Assembly: GCA_902493585.1 (NCBI GenBank)
Contig: CABUPZ010000030.1
Location: 1-29,647, forward strand
Direction: 5' to 3'
DNA length: 29,647 bases
Origin: an uncultured Fusicatenibacter sp.
GTDB taxonomy: Bacteria; Bacillota; Clostridia; Lachnospirales; Lachnospiraceae
Shown: positions 8,440 through 15,865 of the stretch, piece after piece
Numbering within the stretch: position 1 is the first letter of the stretch
Layout of the letters: each line of letters starts with the position of its first letter
Notes under the pieces: model-generated
Databases searched by the model: none
What the model was told of the DNA's origin: nothing
Seen by the model: only the letters and a program-made list of their open reading frames with translations
Program-made: the position numbers and the translations under genes

Positions 8440-8510
8440 AAGCATGTTTGAAAATTGCTTTCTGCGAGATGTGCGTCACAGTTTGTGGGAATGAATTTTC
8501 AAACACGCTC
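8440..8510. mobile_element. MITE-like element, short internally deleted copy
   Basis: The ends AGCATGTTTGAAAATT (8441-8456) and AATTTTCAAACACGCT (8494-8509) form a 16-bp terminal inverted repeat with one mismatch. The interior matches the first and last parts of the copy at 24780-24939 but lacks about 89 bp of its centre. Like the other copy it is flanked as TA-N-AGC ... GCT-N-TA, consistent with a TA target duplication. It lies in the 5' leader of the serine hydrolase gene, between its likely promoter and its ribosome binding site. Confidence 0.75.
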
Positions 8511-8561
8511 TAGTCCCCGTTTTTCAGCAGACGATTAAGTTGAAGTCCCTGTAACTCTTAT

Positions 8562-8591
8562 TTTATACTGATTTATGTCCTATCTCAATAA
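8562..8591 (-). promoter_or_regulatory. Possible promoter of the serine hydrolase gene
   Basis: On the minus strand TATAAA (8562-8567) has TTATTG (8586-8591) 18 bases upstream, or TTGAGA (8583-8588) at 15 bases. Transcription would cross the MITE-like element. The rest of the 330-bp gap (8414-8744) holds that element, this promoter and the 8640-8690 hairpin. Confidence 0.45.
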
Positions 8592-8639
8592 CTTTTAAAA
8601 AAAGGGTCTTCTGCAAGTTCAGAGCAGGTTTGAAAGTAT

Positions 8640-8690
8640 GAAAGCGAATGGCAGGGAGCATATCGATTGCATTCCCTGCCATTCGCTTTC
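8640..8690 (-). terminator. Perfect 18-bp hairpin after the HAD gene
   Basis: Bases 8640-8657 and 8673-8690 are exact inverse complements with a 15-nt loop. It follows the HAD hydrolase stop codon on the minus strand. The stem is very strong, but the following minus-strand sequence (ATACTTTC) is a poor U-tract, so it may work as a 3' stabilising hairpin as much as a terminator. Confidence 0.6.
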
Positions 8691-8744
8691 AGCATTCGTT
8701 TTGAGGGCTTTCTGCCGTTTCACTTTTCCAGAATCGTAAAGTTT

Positions 8745-9599
8745 TTACGCGCCAAGGTTCTTCTCAAATTTCTCATTCAGCTGGTTCTGATAAGCCTCAT
8801 CGAAGCTTCCGTCCATCAGTTTCTCAACCGCCTGAGACATTTTCTCCCAGCTTTCCTTTTCTTTCTTTACAAGGATCGGATAGTAGAACACGCCGTTCTT
8901 CTGAGCTGCCGCCCGGTCTCCCGGTGCGTCGCCGATCATCAGGACTTTCGTCTTGTCGTATCCATAGGTCAGGAGTTTTGCAATACATGCTGCCTTGGAG
9001 CCTGCGTTCTGTGCCAGGACGACATCCACATGCGGAAGGATCCCATGTTTCTCCCACTCTTCCATCACCGCATCCAGATTCGCAGAGGAAACGATCGCGA
9101 TATCCGCGCGCTCATGTGCCCAGGCAATGGCTTCTTTTGCTCCCGGAAACGGCTTCTTCTCTTCTTCCGGCAGTTCACGGATCCTCTGATTTACACTCTC
9201 GGACCAGCTCAGCGCTTTCTTCAGAGCGATGCTTCCTGTCTTCTCTGCCTCTTTCGCGATAGCACCGTTGGACAGCTCGTCCGCTTCCTCCGCCCATTTT
9301 ACCAGGGTATCCACATCCTCGATCACGGTTCCGCTGTCGTTGACTTCCTTCAGTACTTTTGCAAGCGCTTTGAAACGATTGATACCTCTGGTCATGGAAT
9401 ACAGGTTCACCTGATTCCAGCGGGAAAGAAGCTTCTCTTCCTGATCTTTCAGTCCCCACTCTTCGATCATGCAGGGTCCGAAGCAACGGAAATGCTTGAT
9501 ATCCATGGTATCCATCGCGCATCCGTCAGAGTCGATACAGATGAGAAAATCTTTTGTTTTTGTGAATCCTTCATATGGATCTTTTACTGCTGTTCCCAT
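8745..9599 (-). CDS. HAD-superfamily hydrolase
   Basis: A soluble 284-residue haloacid-dehalogenase-fold protein, probably a phosphatase. Motif I is CIDSDGCAMD (nucleophile Asp23, acid/base Asp25), motif II is in IAIVSSAN, and motif IV is VLMIGDAPGD. A long helical cap (about residues 35-150) is inserted after motif I. GGAGG precedes the ATG. The substrate cannot be inferred. It diverges from the AraC-type regulator gene, with 220 bp between them, so the two may be linked in regulation, but no pathway is evident. Confidence 0.8.
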   Translation of the reverse strand: MGTAVKDPYEGFTKTKDFLICIDSDGCAMDTMDIKHFRCFGPCMIEEWGLKDQEEKLLSRWNQVNLYSMTRGINRFKALAKVLKEVNDSGTVIEDVDTLVKWAEEADELSNGAIAKEAEKTGSIALKKALSWSESVNQRIRELPEEEKKPFPGAKEAIAWAHERADIAIVSSANLDAVMEEWEKHGILPHVDVVLAQNAGSKAACIAKLLTYGYDKTKVLMIGDAPGDRAAAQKNGVFYYPILVKKEKESWEKMSQAVEKLMDGSFDEAYQNQLNEKFEKNLGA

Positions 9600-9705
9600 A
9601 TTTGTTTTACCTCCTACTACAGTCTGAACTGTTACGATTGGTACACTTTTTACTATAATTACAGCTTACCCTAAAAAAAGGAAAAAGAAAAGACTAGAAA
9701 TTGCT

Positions 9706-9733
9706 TTGAAATCCGATGAATTTTTGTTATACT
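9706..9733 (+). promoter_or_regulatory. Promoter of the AraC-type regulator gene at 9820
   Basis: TTGAAA (9706-9711) and TATACT (9728-9733) are separated by 16 bases. The predicted start point is about 80 bases before the start codon. The ribosome binding site is AGGAAAGG just before the ATG. Confidence 0.65.
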
Positions 9734-9819
9734 GTATTTCAGTGCAATATCGTTATATTTTATCTGAATATCATGCATGCGACACCATGTAGATATGCAT
9801 ATAATAGGAAAGGATTTTT

Positions 9820-11163
9820 ATGAACAAAGAAAATTTGAATCTGTTTCAGCAGATCGTACAGGCACATAACATTACCTGTACGATCGTTGAAAAGGATTTC
9901 TCCAATCTGTACAAGACAGATCTGGAACTGCGTTACAAACTGTATTCCGACTACGACTACAGCGATTTCCGGGATTACCTGCTCAGGAACTGCAAGCCAG
10001 GACATATCCTGAAAATTTATGATGAGTTCAGCCTGATCTCCTACGCTTTGTGTCTTCCCCCTTCTTCTGAAATCTCTTCCGGTTCCGCATCTGCCGTGCC
10101 CAGTACCGGCAGCGAGACCGGCGCCCCTGAGGACACCGGCGAACCGGTGGCAGAAACTGGCGGAACTCTTTCCGATACCACGATGGTCACCACAGAAAAT
10201 ACTTATCTTGTGGCAGGGCCTGTTCTGAAAGAGCCGTGTACACTGGCAGACATCCAGAAGATCATGTTCAAAAACAAACTGCCGGACATGCTCTGCAAAG
10301 ATCTGTCCGCCTTTTACGCAAAACTTCCCGTTCCTCCGAACACAAAAACGTTGGAAGCAACGCTGCTGGTTATCGCGGAAAACCTGTTTTCCGAAAAATA
10401 CGACCTTCAGGAACCCCTGGGATTTTCCAACATCACCTTTGATTCCAGCTCCGCATTCCGCCGTCTGAATCAGGAACCCAGCCTTGCGATCAGCAGCATC
10501 GAAGAACGTTACGAACTGGAAAATCAGTTCCTCGATATGATCTCCACCGGGAATTACAACGCCGCAGCCCGCCTGTTCACCAAACTGAACAATTACAGGA
10601 TCACACCCCGTAATCCCAATGCCATCCTGAACAGAAAAAACATGCTGATCATTCTCAACACCTTGTGCCGCAAAGCTGTGGAGCGCGGAAATGTCCACCC
10701 GGTCTATATCGACGAACTCTCCACCAGGCTTGCCATTCTGATCAATGACGCGGAGACCGGCGCCGAACTGGAGCAGATCGAAGGGGAAATGATCCACAAA
10801 TACTGTCTGCTGGTGAGAAATCATTCCATGAAAAACTATTCCCAGCTCACCCAGCGCTGCATCACCTATATCGATTTCCACTATGCGGAACCACTGTCAC
10901 TGAGCTTTTTTGCGGATATGTGCCACGTCACGAAATCCTACCTCTCCACGCTGTTTAAAAAGGAGACGGACACAAACATCACGGATTATATCCACAGCGT
11001 CCGCATCCGGCATGCACTGGTCCTGCTCAATTCCACCGCCCTGCCAATCCACGCGGTGGCAACAAGCTGCGGGTATTCCGATATCAACTACTTTATCAAG
11101 ATCTTTAAACGCCTGAACGGGACTTCCCCGAAACAGTACCGGTCGCAGATGACGAAAGCGTAA
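9820..11163 (+). CDS. AraC-family transcriptional regulator with large N-terminal domain
   Basis: The last ~100 residues are a double helix-turn-helix AraC domain: LSLSFFADMCHVTKSYLSTLFKKE as the first HTH, then IHAVATSCGYSDINYFIKIFKRLNGTSPKQYR as the second HTH with the family signature. The ~340-residue N-terminal part is not a cupin sensor and was not recognised. It contains a striking Ser/Thr/Gly/Ala/Glu-rich insert at about residues 80-125 (SSGSASAVPSTGSETGAPED and onward) that looks like a flexible linker or an expanded low-complexity tract. The protein most resembles long YesN-like regulators of Lachnospiraceae. The target genes are not obvious; the divergent HAD gene is the only candidate nearby. 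Confidence 0.85.
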   Translation: MNKENLNLFQQIVQAHNITCTIVEKDFSNLYKTDLELRYKLYSDYDYSDFRDYLLRNCKPGHILKIYDEFSLISYALCLPPSSEISSGSASAVPSTGSETGAPEDTGEPVAETGGTLSDTTMVTTENTYLVAGPVLKEPCTLADIQKIMFKNKLPDMLCKDLSAFYAKLPVPPNTKTLEATLLVIAENLFSEKYDLQEPLGFSNITFDSSSAFRRLNQEPSLAISSIEERYELENQFLDMISTGNYNAAARLFTKLNNYRITPRNPNAILNRKNMLIILNTLCRKAVERGNVHPVYIDELSTRLAILINDAETGAELEQIEGEMIHKYCLLVRNHSMKNYSQLTQRCITYIDFHYAEPLSLSFFADMCHVTKSYLSTLFKKETDTNITDYIHSVRIRHALVLLNSTALPIHAVATSCGYSDINYFIKIFKRLNGTSPKQYRSQMTKA

Positions 11164-11185
11164 CTATTCTCACTATCCGCGGGGG

Positions 11186-12691
11186 TCAAAGTACCCCCGC
11201 CTCAACATAAACATCTCCACTCATTACAACCGCTCTTCCAGATACCGTTTCAGCTTTTTTATAATAGCATATAGTATCGCCATTACAACTCACTTCCAGC
11301 AGATCTCCATCCTGAACAACTTTTAGATCTACTACATATGGCAGTTCGAAAATTTCGTCTGCAATTGTCAGCTGTCTTGTTTCCGAATCCCATCCTACAA
11401 CAATGGAACAAATCTGCATCTTAAAAGAATGTCTATCCTTGTTCTCCACACTAGCAACAAAGCTTTTTTCTTCAGGCAGCTTCAGTATTTTTTCCTTTCC
11501 CGGAACACCCTCAAAAATTCTTTCTTCCCGCTCCCATATTTCCACTGGAAGATGCGCCGCCAGTATCTGCTTTCCTTCCAATTCTTTCAATTCCAATTCT
11601 CTCGGTATACCCATAACTCCCTGATAAGGCTTATCATTCCATCGAACCCTCAACCAAGGAATCTGTAGCTTTCGATCGGTTCCCCAAAATGTCTGTGCCG
11701 CATAAGCTACCTCATTTCCATACAAGCAAAAGGTCTCCTGCTCCTTAATAAACTGTTCTCCATCAAAACTCCCCACCTGATAATAACCGTCTGCGGTCCA
11801 GAACACCCATCGTTCCTTTTCTCCATTGCCAGAAAATTGAATTAAGTCTGGACATTCCCAACTTTCAGGAATTTCGATCCTTTGCACTTCTTTCCAATTT
11901 CTAAGATCTTCAGAAGTAAACACAACAAATTCATGTTCAGCCAGAAACAGAACCATGTAATAGATTCCTTTTTCTTCCAACCAACCCACCTTCGGATCTC
12001 TGTTCTCGTCAATGATATGAGGAATTATTATCTCCGGCAACTTATGAAAAACTCTTCCATCTTCACTGTACGCTGCTTTTTGAGTAAATTTTCGATCCTT
12101 ACTCCATTCAGAACGTCCTCCAGCGCAGGTGTAAAACAGAATCATTGCCTCCTTCGGACACAGCGACTCTCCTCGAAAATTTGAAATTGCACTTCCTGAG
12201 TACACAACCCCTTCCGCATCCGGCAGCAAAGCTTCTTCCTGTTGTGTCCAGTGAAGAAGATCCTTGCTCACAGCATGTCCCCAACTCATATTATTCCATT
12301 CAACCCCAAACATGTTATGCTGAAAAAACAGATGATACTCACCTTTATAAAAACACAGACCATTGGGATCATTCAACCATCCGCTGACCGGAGCAAAGTG
12401 CAATTTTGGATAAATACCCTCTTTTTTCTTTTCCAACTCATTCGACTGTCTGATCTCATCGGGCAGAAATTCCCCATCTGCAGTTTCTAGCGTCATTACA
12501 TGACCCTTCCACTGTCCCACAGGAAGCTGTGCATATCCGCCTGTATACACACCATCCTCATCTGTTTTTACCGGAATACGAAACTGCCAGATTTTTTCTC
12601 CATCCACCAGAAAATTTATCTCGCACTCTCGTCCATTTCTCACTACAGGAATGTTCAAATATTTTTTTTCCAGTCTAATCTCCTTTTTCAT
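11186..12691 (-). CDS. GH32 beta-fructosidase (sucrose/fructo-oligosaccharide hydrolase)
   Basis: A retaining fructosidase acting on sucrose, short fructans or their phosphates. All three GH32 catalytic signatures are present: WLNDPNG with nucleophile Asp108, RDP with Asp232, and WECPD with acid/base Glu279. About 95 residues precede the five-blade propeller, and the usual beta-sandwich follows it. There is no signal peptide, so the enzyme is cytoplasmic and should cleave imported sugar. It is the last gene after the LacI regulator and downstream of a carbohydrate ABC importer, which points to fructo-oligosaccharides rather than PTS-delivered sucrose-6-phosphate. AAGGAG precedes the ATG. No fructokinase is adjacent. 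Confidence 0.9.
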   Translation of the reverse strand: MKKEIRLEKKYLNIPVVRNGRECEINFLVDGEKIWQFRIPVKTDEDGVYTGGYAQLPVGQWKGHVMTLETADGEFLPDEIRQSNELEKKKEGIYPKLHFAPVSGWLNDPNGLCFYKGEYHLFFQHNMFGVEWNNMSWGHAVSKDLLHWTQQEEALLPDAEGVVYSGSAISNFRGESLCPKEAMILFYTCAGGRSEWSKDRKFTQKAAYSEDGRVFHKLPEIIIPHIIDENRDPKVGWLEEKGIYYMVLFLAEHEFVVFTSEDLRNWKEVQRIEIPESWECPDLIQFSGNGEKERWVFWTADGYYQVGSFDGEQFIKEQETFCLYGNEVAYAAQTFWGTDRKLQIPWLRVRWNDKPYQGVMGIPRELELKELEGKQILAAHLPVEIWEREERIFEGVPGKEKILKLPEEKSFVASVENKDRHSFKMQICSIVVGWDSETRQLTIADEIFELPYVVDLKVVQDGDLLEVSCNGDTICYYKKAETVSGRAVVMSGDVYVEAGVL

Positions 12692-12826
12692 CTACTCTTC
12701 TCCTTCCACTCCAAATCACATTTTGCGGAATTTCTTTTCCATATAAAAATTTGTTCTTGTCAACCAATCAAAAAATCGGATGGCTCTTTCAGATTTTCTA
12801 TGGTTTATATCCAAAGACCCCTGTAA

Positions 12827-13828
12827 CTACTCAAATTTTCTCGTCGTTCCCCCATCCACAAACCGAACCGGAAGATTTGTAATACTATGAACTTCCTCGT
12901 GATTCAGAATCTTCATCAACAAGTCCACACACGTCTCAGCAATCATAGAAACTGGCTGCTCAATACTGGATATCAAAGGTCGTCCGCAATTCAGCAATTG
13001 TAAACCGTCGAAACCAATAAGCTGAATATCTTCCGGAATGCGTTTCCCCATTTTTGTTAATTCTTCACCTATTACAATTGCCAAATGATCGCTGCTTGCA
13101 AAGATTCCATCCACATTAGTATTGATATATGCATTCAACACATTACGAATCAAATTTCTTGATCCAAACGACGTATAAATAGAAGAAACCTGTTTTTCCG
13201 AAAACTCCACACAGCTATAGGAAATACCATATTCCATGCAGTATTCTTCAAATCCATTCTTCCGCTTATGTGCCTCGCTGTCCAACGATGAAATCGTCTG
13301 AAAAAAAAGCAGATTTTTTGACCCACCCAAATGAAGATGTTCCGCTGCGAGCCGACCGCCATTCAGATTATCACTGGACACATAAGGAATATCCGAACAG
13401 AAATGTCGATCAATTGAAACAAACGCCATGGAATCCGTCAGATATTTATCAATGTTACTATAAGTAATTCCTATTATTCCATCAATTTTATTTCGTTTTG
13501 CAAGGTTGATAAATTTTTCTTCTTTGTTCTCATCTCCGTCCGAAATACAGAGTACCATCTGCTTTCCTTTTGCAGACAACGCTTTTTCCAGACTACTCAA
13601 TATCATAGAGAAAAAAGGATTTTCAAGTTCTGGGAGTATTACTACGACATAATCGGTTTTCTGGGTTTTCAATCCTCTCGCAAGCGGATTGACCTCATAT
13701 CCCAACTTTCGAATCGAGCGCTCTACCAAAACCCTTTTTTCTTCTCCCACTCTTGCACCGTTAATCACATTAGAAACCGTTCCCACAGAGACTCCTGCAT
13801 CCCTTGCCACATCTTTAATTGTCACCAC
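12827..13828 (-). CDS. LacI-family repressor of the fructoside locus
   Basis: The N-terminus MVTIKDVARDAGVSVGTVSNVINGA is a canonical LacI HTH, followed by the hinge YEVNPLARGLKTQKT and a periplasmic-binding-like sensor domain ending in IGFDGLQL and the SIEQP signature. It probably senses a fructoside or fructose phosphate and represses the importer and GH32 genes. The start is GTG with GGAGG 7 bases before it; a second GTG follows directly. It has a separate promoter (13897-13925) after a hairpin that closes the permease gene, so regulator and GH32 can be made independently of the importer. Confidence 0.92.
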   Translation of the reverse strand: MVTIKDVARDAGVSVGTVSNVINGARVGEEKRVLVERSIRKLGYEVNPLARGLKTQKTDYVVVILPELENPFFSMILSSLEKALSAKGKQMVLCISDGDENKEEKFINLAKRNKIDGIIGITYSNIDKYLTDSMAFVSIDRHFCSDIPYVSSDNLNGGRLAAEHLHLGGSKNLLFFQTISSLDSEAHKRKNGFEEYCMEYGISYSCVEFSEKQVSSIYTSFGSRNLIRNVLNAYINTNVDGIFASSDHLAIVIGEELTKMGKRIPEDIQLIGFDGLQLLNCGRPLISSIEQPVSMIAETCVDLLMKILNHEEVHSITNLPVRFVDGGTTRKFE

Positions 13829-13851
13829 TTTATAGCCTCCTTCCTGCTGAT

Positions 13852-13925
13852 GACAAGCGAATTTTGTCTTTTTTTCTCAGAATGTCTACTTTTGTCATAA
13901 TACCATTCTTTACTTCCAGAGGCAA
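13852..13925 (-). promoter_or_regulatory. lacI-GH32 promoter with possible operator
   Basis: On the minus strand TTGCCT (13920-13925) and TATTAT (13897-13902) are spaced by 17 bases. Downstream, an inverted repeat GACAA-7 nt-TTGTC lies at 13852-13868, and the motif TTTTGTC recurs at 13862 and 13890; these could be autoregulatory sites. The promoter is well formed; the operator is a weak suggestion. Confidence 0.6.
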
Positions 13926-13974
13926 GCCAAAAGGCTGGCAAAACCGTGTATTCCACACAGCACCACCAGCCTTT
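13926..13974 (-). terminator. Hairpin terminator after the second permease gene
   Basis: A 9-bp outer stem (13930-13938 with 13966-13974, AAAGGCTGG/CCAGCCTTT) encloses a small inner GTGT/ACAC stem and is followed on the minus strand by TTTT. It lies between the malG-like gene and the lacI promoter and probably gives partial termination. Confidence 0.6.
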
Positions 13975-14014
13975 CATTACAAACTCTTACTTATACAGCA
14001 AATCCGTTTCTTTC

Positions 14015-14872
14015 TTATGATTTTACAGCACCAGCAACAACGCCGGCAATAATGTATTTCTGCAACACAAGATACAGAATAATAACTGGAATAATTGCCA
14101 TGACAAGTGCCGCCATCAGCAAGTCCATATCATTTCCGTATGCACCCTGGAATAGTTTTGTCGCAATCGGAATCGTATACAAATCCTTTCCTGTCAGAAT
14201 CAGACTCGGAAGCAGATAGTCGTTCCACAGTGACATTGCATACAGGATTACCAGTGTCGCCGTCGTAGGCTTCAGCAGAGGAAATACAATCTGGAAAAAG
14301 GTTCTGATTCTGGAAGCACCGTCAATCTGAGCCGCCTCCTCCAGAGACAGTGGAATACTTCCTCTGATAAATCCATGATACATAAACACCGACATGGAAA
14401 CCGAGAATCCCAAATGCATGAAAATCAATGTTGCACGATGGTTCAGGATATTGAAAACGCCTCCGTAAATAGAAATCAGAGGAATCATGACTACCTGAAA
14501 CGGAATAACCATTGAAAACATCATCAGCAAAAACAGAATCTTATTGATCTTCCAGTCCTTGCGCACAAAAATATAAGCACACATAGAAGAAAACAGAATA
14601 ATCAATACAACACTGACACCGGTAATGATGATAGAGTTTTTAAATACATTGAGGAAATCCATTGCCTCGAAAGCTTCCACATAGTTGTCCAATGTAAATC
14701 CTCTTTCACCGCCCCAACTCAGAGGCATCCGGATGATATCCCTTTTCTCCTTGAAGGAGTTCAGCACGATCATATAGAATGGGAACATATAAACCAGGAA
14801 AATCAAAATGGTTACCACAGTACGAATGACTGCACGTACCGTCTTTGAAGTATTCATAGAAGTTTTTCCCAT
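14015..14872 (-). CDS. Carbohydrate ABC transporter permease, MalG-type
   Basis: An inner-membrane permease of six predicted helices (first at about residues 13-35) for sugar import. The ATPase-docking EAA loop is EEAAQIDGASRIRTFFQIVFPLLKP. It pairs with the MalF-type permease just upstream: the stop TAA and start ATG share one base (TAATG), and AGGAGG lies about 11 bases before the ATG within the end of the preceding gene. No ATP-binding subunit is encoded in the locus; importers of this family in Firmicutes commonly use a shared MsmX/MsiK-type ATPase encoded elsewhere. Substrate inferred from GH32 context as fructo-oligosaccharide or a related sugar. Confidence 0.9.
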   Translation of the reverse strand: MGKTSMNTSKTVRAVIRTVVTILIFLVYMFPFYMIVLNSFKEKRDIIRMPLSWGGERGFTLDNYVEAFEAMDFLNVFKNSIIITGVSVVLIILFSSMCAYIFVRKDWKINKILFLLMMFSMVIPFQVVMIPLISIYGGVFNILNHRATLIFMHLGFSVSMSVFMYHGFIRGSIPLSLEEAAQIDGASRIRTFFQIVFPLLKPTTATLVILYAMSLWNDYLLPSLILTGKDLYTIPIATKLFQGAYGNDMDLLMAALVMAIIPVIILYLVLQKYIIAGVVAGAVKS

Positions 14873-15756
14873 TATGCTTCTACCTCCTTCCTCTTATTGA
14901 GCATAGCCTGCGAAATCGCTATGATTGCGGTGATAATAAACAAAATAATCGCTTCTGTCTGTCCAACGCCATACTGTTTGGACTGGAACGCCTTGTCATA
15001 CACATACATGGCAGCCATCGTCGTTGAATTGTATGGTCCCCCTTCTGTCAAAGACAGGTTTACATCGTAAATCATGAAACATCTCGTAATTGTCAAGAAA
15101 AGGCAGATCGTAAACGATGCTCTCATCAGAGGAAGCACAATGTGTCTGGTTACCTGTCCTTCGGTACAGCCATCAATCTTTGCGGCTTCTCTCAGGTCTT
15201 CCGACACACCGGTCAGACCCGCGATATAAATCAGCATCATATAACCGGAAAGCTGCCATACTGTTACAACGATCAACGCGATAAACGCCGGAACTGGTTC
15301 AGACAGCCAGGATTTTTCCAGAAAACCAATTCCCGTAGCTTCTCCGATATAAACGAAAATCTGCTTAAATACAAACTGCCAGATATATCCGAGGATGATA
15401 CCTCCGATCAGGTTCGGGGTGAAAAATCCGGCACGGAAAAAGTTTCTTCCCACGAGCTTTCCCGTTACCAGAAGTGCCAAAAGAAAGCCGACCAAATTAA
15501 CCATGACCACAGAAATCGCTACAAATAAAATTGTCAATCCCAATGACTGCCAGAATGGTCCGTCAGACAACACCGCCTGATAATTCTCCAATCCTACAAA
15601 TGGCTTTTCTCTCGAGATTCCGTCCCAACTTGTCAATGTCAAATAGAGTCCGTATAAGAACGGTATAATAACCACCGCAAGGAATGCCAGAGATGCCGGT
15701 CCGGCAAACACGAGAAAGGTTCCGATATTATTCAGTTTCTGATTTTTTTTCTTCAT
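14872..15756 (-). CDS. Carbohydrate ABC transporter permease, MalF-type
   Basis: A membrane permease with a typical N-terminal anchor (LVFAGPASLAFLAVVIIPFLYGLYLT), further hydrophobic spans and an EAA loop REAAKIDGCTEGQVTRHIVLPLMR. It forms a heterodimer with the MalG-type protein encoded next. AAAGG lies just before the ATG. A 10-bp hairpin with a short U-run separates it from the binding-protein gene upstream and probably lowers its expression relative to that gene. Confidence 0.9.
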   Translation of the reverse strand: MKKKNQKLNNIGTFLVFAGPASLAFLAVVIIPFLYGLYLTLTSWDGISREKPFVGLENYQAVLSDGPFWQSLGLTILFVAISVVMVNLVGFLLALLVTGKLVGRNFFRAGFFTPNLIGGIILGYIWQFVFKQIFVYIGEATGIGFLEKSWLSEPVPAFIALIVVTVWQLSGYMMLIYIAGLTGVSEDLREAAKIDGCTEGQVTRHIVLPLMRASFTICLFLTITRCFMIYDVNLSLTEGGPYNSTTMAAMYVYDKAFQSKQYGVGQTEAIILFIITAIIAISQAMLNKRKEVEA

Positions 15757-15774
15757 ATCCTTTCACCTTTCCTC

Positions 15775-15823
15775 CCGAAAGGAAAATTGTCCGGCCGATT
15801 CGAAAACATCAGACCGGACAATT
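15775..15823 (-). terminator. Intra-operon hairpin between binding-protein and permease genes
   Basis: A 10-bp stem AATTGTCCGG/CCGGACAATT (15785-15794 with 15814-15823) is followed on the minus strand by TTTTCC. It fits a partial terminator or 3'-end stabiliser that leaves excess binding protein over permeases. Confidence 0.65.
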
Positions 15824-15865
15824 CCCTCACAAAGCTTTTCTCACATTACACTCACAACAGCCACT

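Noticed and set aside
8414..8506. Upstream in-frame extension of the serine hydrolase
   Set aside because: The extra residues are encoded by the MITE-like repeat, and a clear GGGAGG site directs initiation at the downstream ATG.
9760..10881. Long minus-strand ORF (373 codons) opposite the AraC-type gene
   Set aside because: It is antisense to a clear AraC coding frame with matching promoter and ribosome binding site, and shows no domain pattern.
11179..11200. Hairpin GCGGGGGT/ACCCCCGC between the converging AraC and GH32 genes
   Set aside because: The stem is good but neither strand has a U-run after it, and half of it lies inside the GH32 coding end. Not called as a terminator.
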